From: Phyllobacterium myrsinacearum
Lineage (GTDB): Bacteria > Pseudomonadota > Alphaproteobacteria > Rhizobiales > Rhizobiaceae
Assembly: GCF_014138285.1 (NCBI RefSeq)
Contig: NZ_JACGXN010000017.1
Location: 1-64,000, forward strand
Direction: 5' to 3'
Length of the DNA stretch: 64,000 nucleotides
Shown here: positions 61,634-64,000 of the stretch, one piece after another
Position numbering within the stretch: position 1 is the stretch's first letter
Layout of the letters: every line of letters starts with the position of its first letter
Program-made: the position numbers and the translations under genes
The notes under the pieces: generated by a model
Told to the model about the DNA's origin: nothing
Databases searched by the model: none
What the model saw: the letters and a program-made list of their open reading frames with translations, nothing else

Positions 61634-63229
61634 GTGCAATCTTATGACTATATTGTCGTTGGCGCAGGATCTTCAGGCTGTGTTCTGGCGAACCGGCTGG
61701 TAATGGCCGGCAAAAGCGTACTGCTGCTTGAAGCTGGAGCACGCGATAACACGCCATTCATCCATATTCCCGCGACTTTCGTTCGCGTGCTCGGCACGAA
61801 ACGAACTTGGATGTACCGAACTGAACCGGAACCGGGTGCCAATGGCCGGGTTCTTACGGTCCCGCAAGGGCGCACGCTTGGCGGCGGCTCCTCTGTCAAT
61901 GCAATGATCTATATTCGCGGGCAGGCGCAAGATTATGATACGTGGCGCGATCTGGGCTGCGAAGGCTGGGGGTACAGCGAGGTTTTGCCGGTCTTTCGCC
62001 GCTCGGAAGACAATGAAACGTTTTCCGGCGTATTCCATGGCACAGGCGGCGAACTCAAAGTATCCGAACCGCGCCATCGCCATCCCATCAGCTCGGCTTT
62101 CGTTCGGGCGGCGCAGGAAGTGGGCCTGCCCTACAGCGCCGATTTCAATGGCGCTACACAGGACGGTATCGGTTTTTATCAGACAACAACCTTCAACCAG
62201 AAACGCGCCTCCACCGCCGCAACTTTTCTCAAGGCAGTTCTAAAATCGCCCTTGCTGACCATCCGTACGCAGAGCGAAGCGCATGGCCTCATTCTTGAAA
62301 ATGGCGCGGCAGCTGGCATTCGCTACCGCACGCGCGGGGGCGCCTTGCACACAGCGCGGGCCAAGGAGGAAGTTGTCTTGAGCGCAGGGGCACTGGCCAC
62401 GCCCAAATTGCTGATGCTCTCCGGTATCGGGCCAGGCTCGCAGTTGCAACAACATGGCATACCCGTCATGCGCGACCTTCCAGGTGTGGGCGAAAATTTT
62501 CAGGATCACATCACCGCATCCGTTTACGGCATAACCGACCGACCCATATCGCTCAAAGGACAGGACAAGGGTTTTCGTGCCATCGCAAATGGCCTGCAAT
62601 ATTTCTTTGCCCGGTCCGGACTGCTGACATCGAACGTCGTTGAGACCGGCGGCTTCGTCGATACTGCCGGCGAGGGCAGACCGGATATACAGTTCCATGT
62701 CACGCCTGCTCTTGTCGGCGATGCAATGCGCGGTCACATGCAAGGACACGGTGTGTCGATTAACCCTTGCATCCTGCGTCCAATGTCGCGAGGCAAAATT
62801 TCTTTGCGAAGCACTCATCCGCAGGACCCGATTGTCTTTGTTGGTAATAATCTGACCCATCAGGATGATATCGATACGCTCGTGCGAGGCATCCGTCTGG
62901 GACGCCGCATCCTGGCCGCCCCCTCCATGCAGGCCCTGGGTTTTCGTGAACTTGCACCGGGACCAGATGCCGAAAGCGATATGGAACTCATCCACCACGC
63001 ACGTTCAATCGCCAAGACAGTCTACCATCCGGCCGGTACCTGCAAGATGGGAAAGGATCCGCTGTCAGTCGTCGACAACAAGCTGCAGGTCATTGGCGTG
63101 CAGCGCCTGCGCATTTCCGATGCCTCTGTCATGCCGACCCTTGTCAGCGGCAATACCAATGCCCCCTGTATCATGATCGCTGAACGTTGTGCCGATTTCC
63201 TGCTCGGACGAGACAATGGCCAATCATGA
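61634..63229 (+). CDS. GMC-family FAD alcohol dehydrogenase (choline-dehydrogenase-like)
   Basis: 531 residues. FAD motif DYIVVGAGSSGCVLANRLVM, GRTLGGGSSVNAMIYIRGQA (GMC signature 1), SAGALATPKLLMLSGIGPG (signature 2) and the active-site YHPAGTCKMGKDPLSVVDN. Oxidises a primary alcohol or amino alcohol to the aldehyde. GTG start at 61634 with GGAGGAGG upstream. The aldehyde dehydrogenase next to it suggests the pair makes an acid. Confidence 0.92.
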   Translation: MQSYDYIVVGAGSSGCVLANRLVMAGKSVLLLEAGARDNTPFIHIPATFVRVLGTKRTWMYRTEPEPGANGRVLTVPQGRTLGGGSSVNAMIYIRGQAQDYDTWRDLGCEGWGYSEVLPVFRRSEDNETFSGVFHGTGGELKVSEPRHRHPISSAFVRAAQEVGLPYSADFNGATQDGIGFYQTTTFNQKRASTAATFLKAVLKSPLLTIRTQSEAHGLILENGAAAGIRYRTRGGALHTARAKEEVVLSAGALATPKLLMLSGIGPGSQLQQHGIPVMRDLPGVGENFQDHITASVYGITDRPISLKGQDKGFRAIANGLQYFFARSGLLTSNVVETGGFVDTAGEGRPDIQFHVTPALVGDAMRGHMQGHGVSINPCILRPMSRGKISLRSTHPQDPIVFVGNNLTHQDDIDTLVRGIRLGRRILAAPSMQALGFRELAPGPDAESDMELIHHARSIAKTVYHPAGTCKMGKDPLSVVDNKLQVIGVQRLRISDASVMPTLVSGNTNAPCIMIAERCADFLLGRDNGQS

Positions 63230-63251
63230 TCGCGCGAAGGAGAACGCAAGC

Positions 63252-64000
63252 ATGACAGCCAGACGTATATTGCATAATGGCAGAATTCATACACTCGATG
63301 CAGCATCAAGCGTCGTTGACGCCATCGCTTTCGGCCGGGACGGCAAAATACTTGCGCTCGGCCGGCTGCACGACATGCAGCTGTTGATCGATGAGACAAC
63401 CGACATGCGTGACCTGCAAGGCCGTTTTGCCATGCCGGGTCTCATCGATTTTCATCTCCATGCGCTGCCGGGCATGATCGTCAAACTCTACAGCACGCGG
63501 CTTGAACCGACGGACAATTTTGCGGCCGTGCTTGAGCGCATCCGGCTTGCCGCTATCGAGGAGGGTGAACGCGAGTGGATTATCGGCAGCGCTTTCGGGC
63601 CAACTGCACTGGCAGATATGCAGCGGCTTGGCATCGAGGGGCTACATATGCTCGACGCCATTAGCAATGGCCGACCGGTCGTCCTTGAACATGTCAGCGG
63701 GCATGGCATCTTTGCCAATTCAGCGGCCTTGGCTCGCGGCGGTATAACCGTACATACCCCCGATCCGCCGGATGGCGAGATCGTCAGGGCGGGCGGCCAG
63801 GCGACCGGCCTGCTGCACGAAACGGCAGTATGGCTTGTGCAGGACAAAATTCCAGCCCTCACCGCGCAGCAGATGGTCGAAGTCGCGGGAAAGGCTGTTG
63901 CATTGTTCAACAGTGTGGGAATGACCGGCTTTTGCGATGCGAGCAGCACACTGGACATGCTGGACACCTTTCGTGCCCTGGACGATCAGGGCCGCCTCAC
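63252..64000 (+). CDS. Amidohydrolase (YtcJ-like), 3' truncated by window edge
   Basis: Partial, 249 residues seen. Begins ARRILHNGRIHTLDAASSVV; HxH motif MPGLIDFHLHALPGM; then HVSGHGIFANSAALARGGIT. Same family as the amidohydrolase at 34.5 kb, which sits with a different importer. GAAGGAGA precedes ATG 63252. It would cleave an amide or imide bond of the substrate. Confidence 0.85.
   Translation, partial: MTARRILHNGRIHTLDAASSVVDAIAFGRDGKILALGRLHDMQLLIDETTDMRDLQGRFAMPGLIDFHLHALPGMIVKLYSTRLEPTDNFAAVLERIRLAAIEEGEREWIIGSAFGPTALADMQRLGIEGLHMLDAISNGRPVVLEHVSGHGIFANSAALARGGITVHTPDPPDGEIVRAGGQATGLLHETAVWLVQDKIPALTAQQMVEVAGKAVALFNSVGMTGFCDASSTLDMLDTFRALDDQGRL

Noticed and set aside
1-64000. CRISPR arrays, tRNA or rRNA genes, intact prophage
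   Set aside because: No regularly spaced repeats, cloverleaf-like stretches or phage structural genes were noticed anywhere in the window.

Overview
The window reads as a chromosomal or large-replicon segment of an alphaproteobacterium of the order Hyphomicrobiales. A Brucella/Ochrobactrum-like or phyllobacterial relative is plausible. This rests on the style of the genes (PmtA-like methyltransferase, rhizobial IS66, IS3 and IS110 remnants, many ABC importers with LysR, MarR and TetR control), not on a database match. It has no rRNA, tRNA, CRISPR array or intact phage that I can see. It is accessory in character: peripheral metabolism, transport, regulators, and several stretches of decayed genes.

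Layout. 0.4-1.1 kb: an intact Phd/VapC-type toxin-antitoxin pair. 1.5-6.5 kb: an envelope-type island with a two-component system, a PmtA-like methyltransferase, a DedA protein and a COG4705-type membrane protein broken by a stop codon. 6.9-7.7 kb: an ArsR/SRPBCC pair behind a double palindrome. 7.8-9.5 kb: a graveyard (GntR, Fic, hydrolase and HigBA remnants). 10-21.5 kb: stress and redox genes, including a cupin, a P19-like metal protein, two NmrA proteins, a broken flavin reductase/SnoaL pair, a cyclophilin-like protein, a Tat-exported hydrolase, MFS with LysR, an epoxide hydrolase and HxlR. 21.6-25.2 kb: an IS110 remnant, a PepSY/response regulator/histidine kinase operon, and two paralogous tiny membrane proteins. 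25.5-26.9 kb: a large exported coiled-coil, tyrosine-rich, acidic-tailed protein of unknown role. 27.5-29.6 kb: an amidase and its divergent TetR. 29.6-31.3 kb: IS66, IS3 and serine-recombinase debris. 31.9-34.1 kb: a secreted papain-like protein divergent from a LysR gene. 34.5-41.5 kb: an amidohydrolase plus a complete Dpp/Opp-type ABC importer. 42.9-44.8 kb: a TetX-like flavin monooxygenase and a divergent TetR sharing two operators.

45.7-64 kb (running off the right edge) is the most coherent system. A divergent catabolic gene set is arranged around a MarR regulator. The left arm holds a PotABCD-type importer, a class III aminotransferase, an unusual hydrolase and an acetylpolyamine-deacetylase-like enzyme. 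The right arm holds an HMG-CoA-lyase-like protein, two enoyl-CoA hydratases, a CaiB-type CoA-transferase, an acyl-CoA synthetase, a nitronate monooxygenase-like protein, an aldehyde dehydrogenase, a GMC oxidoreductase and an amidohydrolase. Two pairs of 19-bp palindromes, both with 21-bp centre spacing, flank marR. They suggest that both arms form one regulon. By inference, the substrate is an acylated or amide-linked amine with a branched carbon skeleton: import, deacylation, transamination, oxidation, CoA activation, hydration, retro-aldol cleavage.

Start codons were chosen by ribosome-binding site, overlap with the upstream gene and family-typical N-terminus. Functions are by motif recognition only.
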